Assembly: GCA_023433925.1 (NCBI GenBank)
Contig: JAEYTO010000053.1
Coordinates: forward strand, 1 to 53,836
Direction of reading: 5' to 3'
Source of the DNA: Pseudomonadota bacterium
GTDB taxonomy: Bacteria; Desulfobacterota; Desulfovibrionia; Desulfovibrionales; Desulfovibrionaceae
DNA length: 53,836 bases
The position numbers were made by a program, and so were the translations under genes. Position 1 is the stretch's first letter, and each line of letters begins with the position of its first letter. Of this stretch, positions 34,144 through 44,872 are shown one piece after another. Under the pieces are notes generated by a model. It saw only the letters and a program-made list of their open reading frames with translations, searched no databases and had not been told where the DNA came from.

Positions 34144-35262
34144 TCACTCGCGAGGCCTGGCCGCTTGCACGAGCGCCTCGAAGACCTCCTCGGCCGTGAT
34201 GGACGCCATGCATTCGCGACCCCGCGAGCAGCCCGCGCCGCCGTGCAGGGAGCAGGGGCGGCAGGGCAGGGCGCGCTCCAGGACCATATCCCGCGCGCCC
34301 GAGGGGAAGAAACCCCAGGCTCTGGTGGTCGGCCCGAACAGCGCCGTCACGGGCGTGCCCACGGCCGTGGCCATGTGCATGGGCCCGGAGTCGCCGGTCA
34401 CGCACACGTCGCACGCGGCCAGGAGCGCGCAGCTCCCGCGCAGGTCCGAGCCGCCGGTCAGGTCCCTGGCCCCGGCGCGCTCGCGCAGGAAGGGCGCGCG
34501 GTCGTGGCCGACCACGAGCCAGTCCCAGCCGTTCTCTTCCAGCAGATCCACGAGCCGGAACCAGCTCTCCACGGACCAGGCCTTGGCCGCATGGGTGGCG
34601 TAGGGATGCAGGGCGGCCAGCGGCCGGACGCCATCGCTCACTCCGCGCTCCAGGAGGAACGCGCGGGCCTGGGACAGCTCGCGCTCCTGGAGGAATATCC
34701 TGGGGCGCAGCTCCGAGGGGGCCGGCGCATCCGCGCCGAGGGCCATGGCGTAGCGCTGGGGCACGCTGTGCGCGGCGAGCCGCCTGCCGGCCCAGCCGAA
34801 GCGGCCCAGGCGGTGGAGCCGGCGCAGGAGCGAGCGCTTGGGGTAGCGGCGCACCTCGGCTTTCCACATGGAGGCCAACAGGAGCGAGCGGCTCGTGCCG
34901 TGCAGGTCCACGAGCAGGCGGTCGCCGTAGGCCCGCGCGAGCTCGCGGGCGGTTCTGAACCAGCGCTCCAGGCCCCGCTGGTTGACGCCCACCACGCGCT
35001 CCACGGCCGGATGGTAGGCAAAGAGCCTGGCGTAGGCGTCGCGGGTGATGACCGTGAAGCGCATGGCGCGCGTGCGATGCCACCAGTCGAGCACGCCCGT
35101 GGTGAGCACCACGTCGCCCAAGGCGCTCAGCCGGAAGACGGCGGCGCGCGCGGGCTCGGCGGCTTGCGGCGTCTCGCCCCCGGCTGGTACGGGCCGCGCG
35201 CCGGTTTCGGCCCCAAAGGCGGGTGTCTCCTCGTGCACGGTGATGCGCCCAGGCCTGCTCAT
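34144..35262 (-). CDS. Glycosyltransferase family 9 (heptosyltransferase-like)
   Basis: A 372-residue GT9 enzyme for LPS inner-core sugars. RLSALGDVVLTTGVLDWW matches the family's start, LHPYATHAAKAWSVESWFRL is the nucleotide-sugar region, and GDSGPMHMATAVGTPVTALFGPT is the GT9 C-terminal signature (here in part: GDSGPMHMA). A Cys-rich end C-R-P-C...C...C (CRPCSLHGGAGCSRGREC) may bind a metal. An N-terminal extension of about 40 residues precedes the Rossmann start. The ATG at 35262 overlaps the upstream GT9 stop by 4 bases. Acceptor and donor remain to be shown. Confidence 0.87.
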   Translation of the reverse strand: MSRPGRITVHEETPAFGAETGARPVPAGGETPQAAEPARAAVFRLSALGDVVLTTGVLDWWHRTRAMRFTVITRDAYARLFAYHPAVERVVGVNQRGLERWFRTARELARAYGDRLLVDLHGTSRSLLLASMWKAEVRRYPKRSLLRRLHRLGRFGWAGRRLAAHSVPQRYAMALGADAPAPSELRPRIFLQERELSQARAFLLERGVSDGVRPLAALHPYATHAAKAWSVESWFRLVDLLEENGWDWLVVGHDRAPFLRERAGARDLTGGSDLRGSCALLAACDVCVTGDSGPMHMATAVGTPVTALFGPTTRAWGFFPSGARDMVLERALPCRPCSLHGGAGCSRGRECMASITAEEVFEALVQAARPRE

Positions 35263-36365
35263 GCGTCCCCCGGGCCGTCGCGCCCGGCGCTTGGCGAGGT
35301 CCCGGCCAGGCCCATGACCTCGCGCACGGCCTGCCAGACCTGTTCGGGCGCAATGCGCGTCATGCACTTGTGATGGCCCTTGGGGCATTGCCTGTGTCCG
35401 TGCAGTCCGCAGGGCCGGCAGTCCAGGGGCGCTTCCAGCACCCGCGAGCGCGGGCCGCGCGGGAAAAATCCGAAACGCTCCACGGTCGGGCCGAACATGG
35501 CCACCACGGGCACGTGCTGGGCCCAGGCCAAGTGCATGGGACCCGAGTCGTTGGTCACGTACGCCGAGAGTTTGGCCAGGTAGGCGGACAGGTCCGGCAG
35601 GGACAGCTTGCCGGCCAGGTCGATGACGGCCTTGTCCCTGCCGCGCCTGGCCTCGCCCACGACCTGGGCGGCCATGGCCTCCTCGCCCGGACCGGCCAGG
35701 ACCATGACGCGCAGGCCGTGCTCCACGGCCAGGTCCAGCAGCCGGGCATAGTGCGCGGCGGGCCAGCGCTTGGTGGGCCAGACGCTGCCGGGGTGCAGGC
35801 CGATCACCGGGCCGTCGATGCCGCTCTCGGACCAGAAATTCTCGGCGCGCTCCTTGGACCTGGCCGGAGGCGTGAATCGCGGCCAGGCCTCGGCCGCCGC
35901 GATCTCGGGCGGCACGCCCAGGGGGATGAGCAGGCGATTCAGGCGCTCGATCTCGTGGGCCTGGCCGAAGCGCCGGTCCACCACGCGCGTGTAGGCCAGG
36001 CGGTTGAACAGGGGCGTGGAATATCCGACGCGCACGGGCGCGCCCACGGCCAGGGCCACGGCCGCGCTACGCAGGCTGCGGTGGGCCGAGACCCACAGAT
36101 CGAAGCCCATGCGCCGCAATTCGTTGCCGTGGCGCCAGGCCCCGGCCAGCCCGGCCCGAGAGCCGCGCTTGTCGAACTCGTGCACGCCGGCCAGCCCTGG
36201 AACGCCCGAATAGAGCCCGGCGAAGCCCCGGCGCACGAAGAAATGGATGCGAGCCTCGGGCCAGGCCTTGGCCAGGGTTTGCAGGAGCGGCAGGGTCAGC
36301 ACGCTGTCGCCCAGGAAGGCGGTCTGCCACACGCCGATGGTCGTGAACTGGGTGGGGTTGCTCAT
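35259..36365 (-). CDS. waaF: Lipopolysaccharide heptosyltransferase II-like (GT9)
   Basis: A 368-residue GT9 enzyme using ADP-heptose. IGVWQTAFLGDSVLTLPLLQ is the family start, IGLHPGSVWPTKRWPAAHYA (in part) carries the K-R-W donor motif typical of heptosyltransferase II, and NDSGPMHLAWA ends the domain. The Cys-rich end CRPCGLHGHRQCPKGHHKC parallels the downstream paralogue. It is first in a two-gene overlapping operon. The gene symbol is by similarity of the PGSVWPTKRW motif and could equally be waaC or a related enzyme. ADP-heptose precursors would come through gmhB at 2.9 kb. Confidence 0.82.
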   Translation of the reverse strand: MSNPTQFTTIGVWQTAFLGDSVLTLPLLQTLAKAWPEARIHFFVRRGFAGLYSGVPGLAGVHEFDKRGSRAGLAGAWRHGNELRRMGFDLWVSAHRSLRSAAVALAVGAPVRVGYSTPLFNRLAYTRVVDRRFGQAHEIERLNRLLIPLGVPPEIAAAEAWPRFTPPARSKERAENFWSESGIDGPVIGLHPGSVWPTKRWPAAHYARLLDLAVEHGLRVMVLAGPGEEAMAAQVVGEARRGRDKAVIDLAGKLSLPDLSAYLAKLSAYVTNDSGPMHLAWAQHVPVVAMFGPTVERFGFFPRGPRSRVLEAPLDCRPCGLHGHRQCPKGHHKCMTRIAPEQVWQAVREVMGLAGTSPSAGRDGPGDA

Positions 36366-36637
36366 GGTCAGGGCTGATCAATGCGGCAGAAGGGGCGGGG
36401 AGTCAAGGCGCGACATGGGGCGTCTTGCGGCGTCCCGCGCCTTTTGATAGGTGGAGCCTGAGCTTCCGCGCGGGCGCGCCGGTCCCATGCCCCTGTCTTT
36501 TGGTTGCCTTTGCCGCGCTCGATCTTAGTTTTTCCGGGATTATCCCCAGGGCCTTGGGGTGATCCATGCGCGGACGCGGGCGTCCATCCCGGCCGGATGG
36601 CGGCCAAGGCAATGCAATCCCCCTCCATGGAGGTCTC

Positions 36638-37054
36638 ATGAACAAGTCCAAGAGCGGCAAGGGCATCTACATCGCGGCCCTGGCCCTCTTCCTGTCCGGG
36701 CTCGGCTACCTGCTCTGGTCGGGCCTGTCCGGCGGCAGCGTCTACTTCCTCAACGTGTCCGAGGCCATGGCCGTGGACGCCTCCAAGCTGTCCCAGGCCC
36801 GCCTGTTCGGCAACGTGGCCGCCGAGGACCTGCGCCAAGGCGAGGGCGGTTTGGGCGTGTCCTTCCGTCTCGTGGACAAGGACGACGCCTCCAAGGGCAT
36901 CATGGTCGAGTACGCCGGGGCCGTGCCCGACACGTTCAAGCCCGGCGTGGAGGTCATCGTCGAGGGCGGCCTGGATCCGAGCACGCGGGTCTTCACGGCC
37001 TCGACGCTCATGACCAAGTGCCCGTCCAAATACCAGAAGGAGAACCGAGGCTAG
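36638..37054 (+). CDS. ccmE: Cytochrome c maturation heme chaperone CcmE, cysteine type
   Basis: A 138-residue membrane-anchored periplasmic heme chaperone. An N-terminal helix (about 8-27) is followed by the OB-fold domain (FRLVDKDDASKGIMVEYAGAVPDTFKPG in part, VIVEGGLDPSTRVF). The heme-binding residue is C128 in CPSKY (C-x3-Y), replacing the H-x3-Y found in E. coli CcmE; this variant is known from Desulfovibrio. GGAGG precedes the ATG at 36638. It leads the ccm locus, separated from ccmF by 370 bases. Confidence 0.92.
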   Translation: MNKSKSGKGIYIAALALFLSGLGYLLWSGLSGGSVYFLNVSEAMAVDASKLSQARLFGNVAAEDLRQGEGGLGVSFRLVDKDDASKGIMVEYAGAVPDTFKPGVEVIVEGGLDPSTRVFTASTLMTKCPSKYQKENRG

Positions 37055-37424
37055 GACGTGTCATGAAACATCCGGCAAGACCTGAAATTTAATTAAGAAA
37101 GCCTATTGGCTTGCGAACTGGTTTAAGAGGATTTCGGCCTGTTGGGAATGGGCTCATGACAGCCCCCGGGCATCCCATGCATTGCGGGCGGACCGCGCCG
37201 CCATGAGCGTGCCTGGATTGACGGGGCCGGGAAGGGTGACCCTTCCCGGCTCGGGCGAAATCCGCTTCGGCCAGATGGTTTCCAGAAGGGAATCCAGGCG
37301 GCGCACGGCCCGTTCCGGGCGCCGCCTCGCGCCTGGATTCCGATGGAAAGCGGCGGCCTGGTTGTCTTTCTGCCCGGCTCGGTCTATCTTCCCCACGCCC
37401 AAATACCTCATCGACGGAGCGCGC
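37055..37424. other. ccmE-ccmF intergenic region with nested palindromes
   Basis: No gene. Two strong structures are present. The first is CCGGGAAGGG (37227-37236) with CCCTTCCCGG (37240-37249), loop TGA. The second is a longer nested palindrome, GAATCCAGGC (37290-37299) with GCCTGGATTC (37331-37340), enclosing GGCGGCGC-type and GCGCCGCC-type arms. An AT-rich stretch at about 37086-37130 could be the ccmF promoter region. Confidence 0.55.
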
Positions 37425-39317
<1,893 letters not shown>

Positions 39318-39318
39318 C

Positions 39319-40005
39319 GTGGTCGGGCGCGGCTCCGGCACGTCCGGCGAGACGCTGCTGGCCCTGCGCGGCGTGGGCAAGCTCTACGGCCGCAAGCTCG
39401 TGGTCAAGGGCGTGAGCCTGGACGTGCGCGCCGGGAGCGTCCTGCTCCTGGTGGGCCCCAACGGCGCGGGCAAATCGACCCTGCTCGGCATCATGGCCGG
39501 CCTCGTGCGGCCCACGGCCGGCAGCCGCGAGCTGCGCGTGGGCCATGACAAGCTGGCCTACCTCGGCCATCAGACCTTTCTCTATCCGCGCCTCACGGCC
39601 CGCGAAAACCTCATCTTCTGGGCGCGCATGTACGGCCGAAAGGCCACGCGCCAGGATATCGACGCGGCCCTGGAGCGCGCCGGACTGGCCTCGGCGGCCG
39701 AGGAGCAGGCCGGCCGCTTCTCGCGCGGCATGGCCCAGCGGCTGTCGCTGGCGCGCGTGTTCATCGTGGAGCCCAGCCTCATCTTTCTCGACGAGCCGGG
39801 CACGGGCCTGGACGCCCGCTCCATGGACACCCTGCGCCGCGAGATCGTCGCCGCGCGCGATCGGGGCGCGGCCCTGGTCTGGGTCAGCCACCAGGTCGCG
39901 GCGGACCTGCCCCTGGCCGACGACGTGCTGGCCATCGGCGGCGGCGCGGTGCGCTACACCGGCCCGGCCGCCGGCTATCGGCCCACGGAGGACGTGGCGT
40001 GCTGA
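39319..40005 (+). CDS. ccmA: Heme exporter ATPase CcmA
   Basis: A 228-residue ABC ATPase that releases holo-CcmE from the CcmBCD complex. Walker A GPNGAGKST (about 45-53), a degenerate signature FSRGMAQRLSLAR and Walker B SLIFLDEPGTGLD are seen. Start is GTG at 39319, just after the ccmF stop; an ATG is not available nearby. It overlaps ccmB by 7 bases. The signature lacks the usual LSGGQ, as is common for CcmA. Confidence 0.93.
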   Translation: MVGRGSGTSGETLLALRGVGKLYGRKLVVKGVSLDVRAGSVLLLVGPNGAGKSTLLGIMAGLVRPTAGSRELRVGHDKLAYLGHQTFLYPRLTARENLIFWARMYGRKATRQDIDAALERAGLASAAEEQAGRFSRGMAQRLSLARVFIVEPSLIFLDEPGTGLDARSMDTLRREIVAARDRGAALVWVSHQVAADLPLADDVLAIGGGAVRYTGPAAGYRPTEDVAC

Positions 40006-40676
40006 GCGCGGCCTGGGCCATCGCCGCCAAGGATCTGCGGCTCGTGCTCGCGGGCGGCCAGGGCTTGTCCCAGGCCGTGCTGCTCGGGCTGCTGCTCATC
40101 TTCGTCTTCAGCCTGGCCACGCCCGTGGGCCAGGTCATGCCCGCCCAGGGCGCGGCGGCCGTGTTCTGGCTGTCCAGCGCCTTCGGGCTGGTGCTCGTGT
40201 TCAACACATTGTATGGCCTGGAGGAAGGCAGCGGGGCGCGCATCGGGCTCCTGCTCGCGCCAGTACCGCCGCACGCCGTCTGGCTGGGCAAGGCCCTGGC
40301 GGGTCTGGCGCTGCTGCTCGTGTCCCAGGCCGTGTTCGCCCCGGCCGTGATCGTCTTCCTGGGGCAGGGCGTGCAGGGCTCGCCGTGGCCGGTGCTGGCG
40401 GCGCTCCTGGCCGCCGACTGGGGCCTGGCCGTGCTCGGCTCGCTCCTGGGCGCGCTGGCCCAGGGCCAGGCCGGCCGCGAGTCGCTGCTGTCCGTGGCCC
40501 TGTTCCCGCTGCTCGTGCCCGTGCTCCTGGCCGGCATCCGCATCGGCGCGGGGCTGTTTCAGCCGGCGGGCTCGGGCGAGGAGATGGGCTGGCTCGGCCT
40601 GGTATTCGGCTTCGACGCCATGTTCACGGCCGCGGCCCTTGTGCTTTTCCCCTTCGTGTTCACAGGCGAGGAGTAA
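39999..40676 (+). CDS. ccmB: Heme exporter membrane protein CcmB
   Basis: A 225-residue membrane protein with six hydrophobic segments and the CcmB blocks AAWAIAAKDLRL, LEEGSGARIGLLLAPVPPHAVWLGK (part) and ALFPLLVPVLLAG. It forms the CcmABCD complex with CcmA and CcmC. GTG start at 39999 overlaps ccmA; GGAGG lies 6-10 bases before. It is followed at 4 bases by ccmC. Confidence 0.92.
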   Translation: MLSAAWAIAAKDLRLVLAGGQGLSQAVLLGLLLIFVFSLATPVGQVMPAQGAAAVFWLSSAFGLVLVFNTLYGLEEGSGARIGLLLAPVPPHAVWLGKALAGLALLLVSQAVFAPAVIVFLGQGVQGSPWPVLAALLAADWGLAVLGSLLGALAQGQAGRESLLSVALFPLLVPVLLAGIRIGAGLFQPAGSGEEMGWLGLVFGFDAMFTAAALVLFPFVFTGEE

Positions 40677-40680
40677 GGAC

Positions 40681-41352
40681 GTGTCGCGCGCGGGAATCAT
40701 CGCCCTGTTGTCCGTTCCGGCCCTGGTGGCCGGACAGTGGCTCATCTGGGCCTACGCGCCCACGGAAGAGACCATGGGCCTGGTGCAGAAGATCTTCTAC
40801 ACGCACCTGCCCTTGGCCTGGTGGGCCATGTTCAGCTTCTTCCTGGTCTTCGCGGCCAGCGGCCTGTACCTCCTGCGCCGCAAGGATTCCCTCGACCTGC
40901 TGGCCGGCGCGGCCGCCGAACTGGGCGTGCTCTTCTCGGGCCTGGCCCTGGCCTCGGGCTCCATCTGGGCCCGCGCGGCCTGGAACGTATGGTGGACCTG
41001 GGACCCCAGGCTGACCACCACGCTCATCATGTGGTTCATCTACGCGGCCTACCTTGTCCTGCGCTCCGCGCCCCTGGGCGGCGAGCGCAAGGCCATGGCC
41101 TGCGCCGTGCTCGGCATCGTGGGCTTCCTGGACGTGCCGCTCGTGTTCTACTCGGCGCGCATGTGGCGCTCCATCCATCCGGCCGTGCTCGGCGGCCAGG
41201 GCGGAGGCATGGAGCCGGAGATGTGGCACGCGGCCCTGGCCAACCTGGGGGCCGTGGGGCTTTTGTGGCTCGCGCTGCTCCTCGTGCGCTGGCGGCAGCT
41301 TGACGCGGCGCGGCGCATCGAGGGTATGGCCGCGTCCAGGCAGTGGGACTAG
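40681..41352 (+). CDS. ccmC: Heme delivery protein CcmC
   Basis: A 223-residue membrane protein that presents heme to CcmE. The WWD motif VWWTWDPRLTTTLIMWFIY begins at about residue 103, and the flanking conserved histidines are YTHLPLAWW and SIHPAV. Six hydrophobic segments. The most likely start is GTG at 40681, 4 bases after the ccmB stop, with TAAGGA at the ccmB end; an alternative opening at 40639 lies inside ccmB. Confidence 0.93.
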   Translation: MSRAGIIALLSVPALVAGQWLIWAYAPTEETMGLVQKIFYTHLPLAWWAMFSFFLVFAASGLYLLRRKDSLDLLAGAAAELGVLFSGLALASGSIWARAAWNVWWTWDPRLTTTLIMWFIYAAYLVLRSAPLGGERKAMACAVLGIVGFLDVPLVFYSARMWRSIHPAVLGGQGGGMEPEMWHAALANLGAVGLLWLALLLVRWRQLDAARRIEGMAASRQWD

Positions 41353-41378
41353 TTCTCCAAAGGAATCAAGGAGGCGCA

Positions 41379-41531
41379 ATGACCGCGACCGGATATGTCT
41401 TGACCGCCAGCTGCATCGTCTGGGCCGCCCTGGGCCTGTATGTGTTCTGGATGTCGCGCAAGGCGGCCGACCTCGACAGGCGGCTGGCGCAGCTCGAATT
41501 GCTGAACGACCGCTTCGGCGGAACGGAATAG
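41379..41531 (+). CDS. ccmD: CcmD-like small membrane protein
   Basis: A 50-residue protein with one N-terminal hydrophobic helix (about 5-23: YVLTASCIVWAALGLYVFW), then a basic/acidic helix RKAADLDRRLAQLE. Size, position behind ccmC and topology fit CcmD, which stabilises the CcmABC-CcmE complex. AAGGAGG is 5-11 bases before the ATG. Confidence 0.8.
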   Translation: MTATGYVLTASCIVWAALGLYVFWMSRKAADLDRRLAQLELLNDRFGGTE

Positions 41532-41539
41532 GAGAGACC

Positions 41540-42136
41540 ATGGCTGAGACCATTCAGGGCAGGGCGGGCCTTGGGCCGAAGCTCGTGGCGGCGCTGGCGG
41601 CAGTCGGGCTGGTGGCCATGTTCGCCTCGTCCGTCGTGCACAGATTGGAGAACCCCTCGCGCAAGGAGTTCCTGCGCGGGCATCAGCAGCAGGCCGGACA
41701 GCAGGGCATGCCCGATCAGGCCGGCATGAACGAGATGGGCAAGCTCATGGCCGCCCTGCGCGAGAACCCGGACGACCCGCGGGCGAACATGGACATCGCC
41801 ACGGCCTTTCTGCGCATGCAGGACCCGGAGCGCGCCGAGGTCTTCCTCCAGCGCGCCCTCAAGGCGGATCCGAGCAACATCGAGGCCTTGCGGCTGCTGG
41901 CCATGTCGGCCTTCCAGTCCGGCCGACACGAGCAGGCCGCCGAGACGCTCATGCGCCTTTTGGCCAAGCGGCCCGACGACGCCGGAGCGCACTTCAACCT
42001 GGCCGTGCTCTACAGCCACTACCTCCAGGATGCGCGGAAGGCCGAATACCATCTGCGCAAGGCCCGCGAGCACGCCCAGGACGATCCGGAGCTCATGGAG
42101 CTGATCGAGCGCGAGGCCGCCGAGCACGGAGGCTAG
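41540..42136 (+). CDS. TPR protein of the ccm locus (CcmI/H-like)
   Basis: A 198-residue protein with an N-terminal membrane helix (about 14-33) followed by TPR units (AALRENPDDPRANMDIATAFLRMQDPERAEVFLQRAL in part, NIEALRLLAMSAFQSGRHEQA, HFNLAVLYSHYLQDARKAEYHL). In other systems CcmI/CcmH TPRs bind apocytochrome c for delivery to CcmF, so that role is likely. No CcmG thioredoxin or CcmH redox motif (C-x2-C) is found in the locus. GGAGAG precedes the ATG. It is the last gene of the unit. Confidence 0.78.
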   Translation: MAETIQGRAGLGPKLVAALAAVGLVAMFASSVVHRLENPSRKEFLRGHQQQAGQQGMPDQAGMNEMGKLMAALRENPDDPRANMDIATAFLRMQDPERAEVFLQRALKADPSNIEALRLLAMSAFQSGRHEQAAETLMRLLAKRPDDAGAHFNLAVLYSHYLQDARKAEYHLRKAREHAQDDPELMELIEREAAEHGG

Positions 42137-42196
42137 GCATGCATGTTCATTCCAGAGACGGAATGAAGGCCTGACAGTCCGTCGCAGGCAGACAGG

Positions 42197-42303
42197 GCGA
42201 TCCGGAAGATCCCGCCGAAGACGCATCATTCGTGAGCAATGCTGGGCTTGCTCGATCATTGCGAAGGTGGAAAGCCATGGCGAACTTTTCGATAATCCGT
42301 CAA
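42197..42303. repeat. Dispersed repeat family R3, diverged copy
   Basis: CAATGCTGGGCTTGCTC, then GCGAAGGTGGAAA and ACTTTTCGATAATCCGTCAA match, in order, the sequence at 25300-25372. The 42137-42349 stretch contains nothing else recognisable. Confidence 0.4.
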
Positions 42304-42349
42304 GGGGCGTCACCCTGGAGGCTGTCAAAGCCACGGCCTTGAGCCTGCG

Positions 42350-42377
42350 TTGACAGGATTGCACTTTTCTTTACAAT
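42350..42377 (+). promoter_or_regulatory. Sigma-70 promoter of the liv operon
   Basis: TTGACA (42350-42355), 16-base spacer and TACAAT (42372-42377), close to consensus. The stretch is AT-rich compared with its surroundings and lies 94 bases before livJ. Confidence 0.7.
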
Positions 42378-42471
42378 ATAACGGTTTCGAGTCTGCATCG
42401 ATTTCACCATTTCAGGGAAAAGCCGGCCATCGTGCGCGCCGGTCGTTTAACATTCGTGCAAGGAGTGGGTT

Positions 42472-43659
42472 ATGAAACGCGTTCTGTTCCTGTTGGTCCT
42501 GGCCTTTGGCGTCCTGGCCCTGGCCGGCTGCGGCGGCGAGCCCAAGAAGGAAGAGGCCAAGACCGAGGCTCCGGCGGCCGAGACCGCTCCCGCCGCGGCC
42601 CCGCAGGCCTCCGGCGCCCCCATCATTCTCGGCGCGGCCGGCGCCCACAGCGGCGACCTGGCCTCCTACGGCCTGCCCTCCGCCAATGCCGCCAAGCTGG
42701 TGGCCAAGATGTACAACGAAAAGGGCGGCGTGCTCGGCCGCCAGGTCGTGGTCCAGACCGAGGACGATCAGTGCAAGCCCGAGCTGGCCACCAACGTGGC
42801 CACCAAGCTCGTCTCGGACAAGGCTGACGTCGTGCTCGGCCACATCTGCTCCGGCGCGACCAAGGCCGCCCTGCCCATCTACCGTGACGCCAACCTGGTG
42901 CTCATGTCGCCCTCGGCGACCAACCCGCCCCTGACCCAGAGCGGAGAGTACCCCAACTTCTTCCGCACCATCGCCTCCGATGACGCCCAGGCCAAGCTCG
43001 GCGTGGACTACGCCATCCAGACGCTGGGCGCCAAGAAGATCGCCGTGCTCCATGACAAGGGCGACTACGGCAAGGGCTACGCCGAGTTCGCCAAGTCCTT
43101 CATCGAGCAGGGCGGCCAGGCCCAGGTCGTGCTCTTCGAGGGCGTGACCCCCGGCGCCGTGGACTACTCCGCCGTGGTGAACAAGGTCCGCCAGTCCGGC
43201 GCCGACGCGGTCATCTTCGGCGGCTACCATCCCGAGGCCTCCAAGATCGTCTCCCAGATGCGCAAGAAGCAGATGAAGACGCCTTTCCTGTCCGATGACG
43301 GCGTGAAGGACGACACCTTCATCAAGGTCGCCGGCGCCGACGCCGAGGGCGTCTACGCCTCCGGCCCGCGCGACATCTCCAACAATCCGCTCTACAAGCA
43401 GGCCATCGAGCAGCACAAGGCCGTCTTCGGCGCCGAGCCCGGCGCGTTCTTCCCCGAGGCGTACTCCGCGTCCATGGCGCTGCTGAACGCCATCGAGAAG
43501 GCCGGCTCCACCGACTACGAGGCCATCGTCAAGTCCCTGCGCTCCGAGTATGTCGAGACTCCGCTCGGCAACATCTCCTTCGACGAGAAGGGCGACGCCA
43601 TCGGCGTGGGCTTCTCCATGTACCAGGTCCAGAACGGCCAGTATGTAGAACTCAAGTAG
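42472..43659 (+). CDS. livJ: Branched-chain amino acid ABC transporter, substrate-binding lipoprotein
   Basis: A 395-residue periplasmic binding protein of the Leu/Ile/Val type. A lipoprotein signal (LALAGCGGEP, lipobox LAGC) and an Ala/Pro/Glu-rich linker (about 20-45) precede the mature domain. It has the family motifs GAHSGDLASYG, NEKGGVLGRQV, GHICSGATKAALP, SPSATNP and DKGDYGKGYAEF. It binds amino acids for LivHM. AAGGAG lies before the ATG at 42472. It is well separated from livH by a hairpin that may raise its relative expression. livK is an equally possible name. Confidence 0.93.
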   Translation: MKRVLFLLVLAFGVLALAGCGGEPKKEEAKTEAPAAETAPAAAPQASGAPIILGAAGAHSGDLASYGLPSANAAKLVAKMYNEKGGVLGRQVVVQTEDDQCKPELATNVATKLVSDKADVVLGHICSGATKAALPIYRDANLVLMSPSATNPPLTQSGEYPNFFRTIASDDAQAKLGVDYAIQTLGAKKIAVLHDKGDYGKGYAEFAKSFIEQGGQAQVVLFEGVTPGAVDYSAVVNKVRQSGADAVIFGGYHPEASKIVSQMRKKQMKTPFLSDDGVKDDTFIKVAGADAEGVYASGPRDISNNPLYKQAIEQHKAVFGAEPGAFFPEAYSASMALLNAIEKAGSTDYEAIVKSLRSEYVETPLGNISFDEKGDAIGVGFSMYQVQNGQYVELK

Positions 43660-43685
43660 GCTCGGCGGCCTGCCCTGATTCTTCG

Positions 43686-43708
43686 GGGGCGGACAATATG
43701 TCCGCCCC
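43686..43708 (+). terminator. Hairpin between livJ and livH
   Basis: A perfect 10-bp stem GGGGCGGACA/TGTCCGCCCC with loop ATA, followed by TGATTGTTGC. It may be a partial terminator that lets livJ be made in excess of the membrane parts. Confidence 0.65.
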
Positions 43709-43900
43709 TGATTGTTGCTAAACGGACCGTATCCCGGTACACCCGTTGGCGACAGCGGGCGCATGCCCGCAACCCCACGCCTCGACCCTTCACATCGGGA
43801 CCTCGGGTGCGCCGGCTTGGCTCCGGCGCAATGCCTGGCGGGCATGCTTGCCGAAGGAAGGGCCGATGCAAGACGGAATCGGAACATTCGGCGGAAAGCA

Positions 43901-44803
43901 ATGGAATATTTCTGGGAATACTTCTTCGGCGGCCTGACCAGGGGCGCCATCTACGCGCTCATAGCCCTGGGCTACACCATGGTCTATGGCATCATCGAGC
44001 TGATCAATTTCGCCCATGGCGAGATATACATGATCGGCGCCTTCACCGGGCTCATCGTGGCCGGAGTGCTGGGCCTGCTCGGCTTCCCCGGTCTGGCCAT
44101 CCTGGCCATAGCCACGGTGGCCGCCGTCATCTGGGCCTCGGCCTACGGCTTCACGGTGGAGAAGATCGCCTACAGGCCGCTGCGCAACGCGCCACGCCTC
44201 TCCCCGCTCATCTCGGCCATCGGCATGTCCATCTTCCTCCAGAACTACGTGCTCCTGGCCCAGACCTCGGACTTCCTGCCCTTTCCCCGGCTCATCCCGG
44301 AGTTCGGGTTCATGGAGCCCTTCGCCATGGTCATGGGCTCCAGCGATCTGGTCATCGTGGCCGTCTCGGCCGTGGTCATGGTCGGCCTGACCCTGTTCAT
44401 CAAGTACACGCGCATGGGCAAGGCCATGCGCGCCACGGCCCAGAACCGCAAGATGGCCATGCTCGTGGGCGTCAGCGTGGACCGGGTCATCTCGGCCACC
44501 TTCATCACCGGCTCGGCCCTGGCGGCCGTGGGCGGCGTGCTCATCGCCTCGCACATCGGGCAGATCAACTTCTTCATCGGCTTCATCGCCGGCATCAAGG
44601 CCTTCTCCGCCGCGGTGCTCGGCGGCATCGGCAGCATACCTGGAGCCGTGCTCGGCGGGCTCATCCTGGGCTGGACCGAGAGCTTCGCCACCGGGTACAT
44701 CTCCAGCGACTACGAGGACGTTTTCGCCTTCGCGCTGCTGGTCATCATCCTCATCTTCAGGCCCTCGGGCATCCTGGGCAAGGCGCCCACCCAGAAGGTC
44801 TAG
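43901..44803 (+). CDS. livH: Branched-chain amino acid ABC transporter permease LivH
   Basis: A 300-residue permease with about eight hydrophobic segments. Family blocks are ALIALGYTMVYGIIELINFAHGE (part), RPLRNAPRLSPLISAIG and VLGGIGSIPGAVLGGL, the EAA-like loop end. The ATG at 43901 has a modest ribosome site (GGAAAG), and a longer in-frame opening from 43712 would lie across the hairpin region. A 193-base gap with a hairpin separates it from livM. Confidence 0.92.
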   Translation: MEYFWEYFFGGLTRGAIYALIALGYTMVYGIIELINFAHGEIYMIGAFTGLIVAGVLGLLGFPGLAILAIATVAAVIWASAYGFTVEKIAYRPLRNAPRLSPLISAIGMSIFLQNYVLLAQTSDFLPFPRLIPEFGFMEPFAMVMGSSDLVIVAVSAVVMVGLTLFIKYTRMGKAMRATAQNRKMAMLVGVSVDRVISATFITGSALAAVGGVLIASHIGQINFFIGFIAGIKAFSAAVLGGIGSIPGAVLGGLILGWTESFATGYISSDYEDVFAFALLVIILIFRPSGILGKAPTQKV

Positions 44804-44843
44804 CACCATGTCACGCCTCACCTGTCGGTTCGACGTGAAGATC

Positions 44844-44872
44844 GCCAGGCAAAAATGCGATTTTCGCCTGGC
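44844..44872 (+). promoter_or_regulatory. Intercistronic hairpin between livH and livM
   Basis: GCCAGGC (44844-44850) and GCCTGGC (44866-44872) pair; inside, AAAAT pairs ATTTT around GCG. A strong stem-loop without a T-run, in a 193-base spacer. It could stabilise the upstream mRNA or attenuate. Confidence 0.5.

Noticed and set aside
37182..37424. N-terminal extension of ccmF
   Set aside because: It covers the palindromic spacer, lacks a ribosome site, and CcmF normally begins with the hydrophobic segment at 37425.
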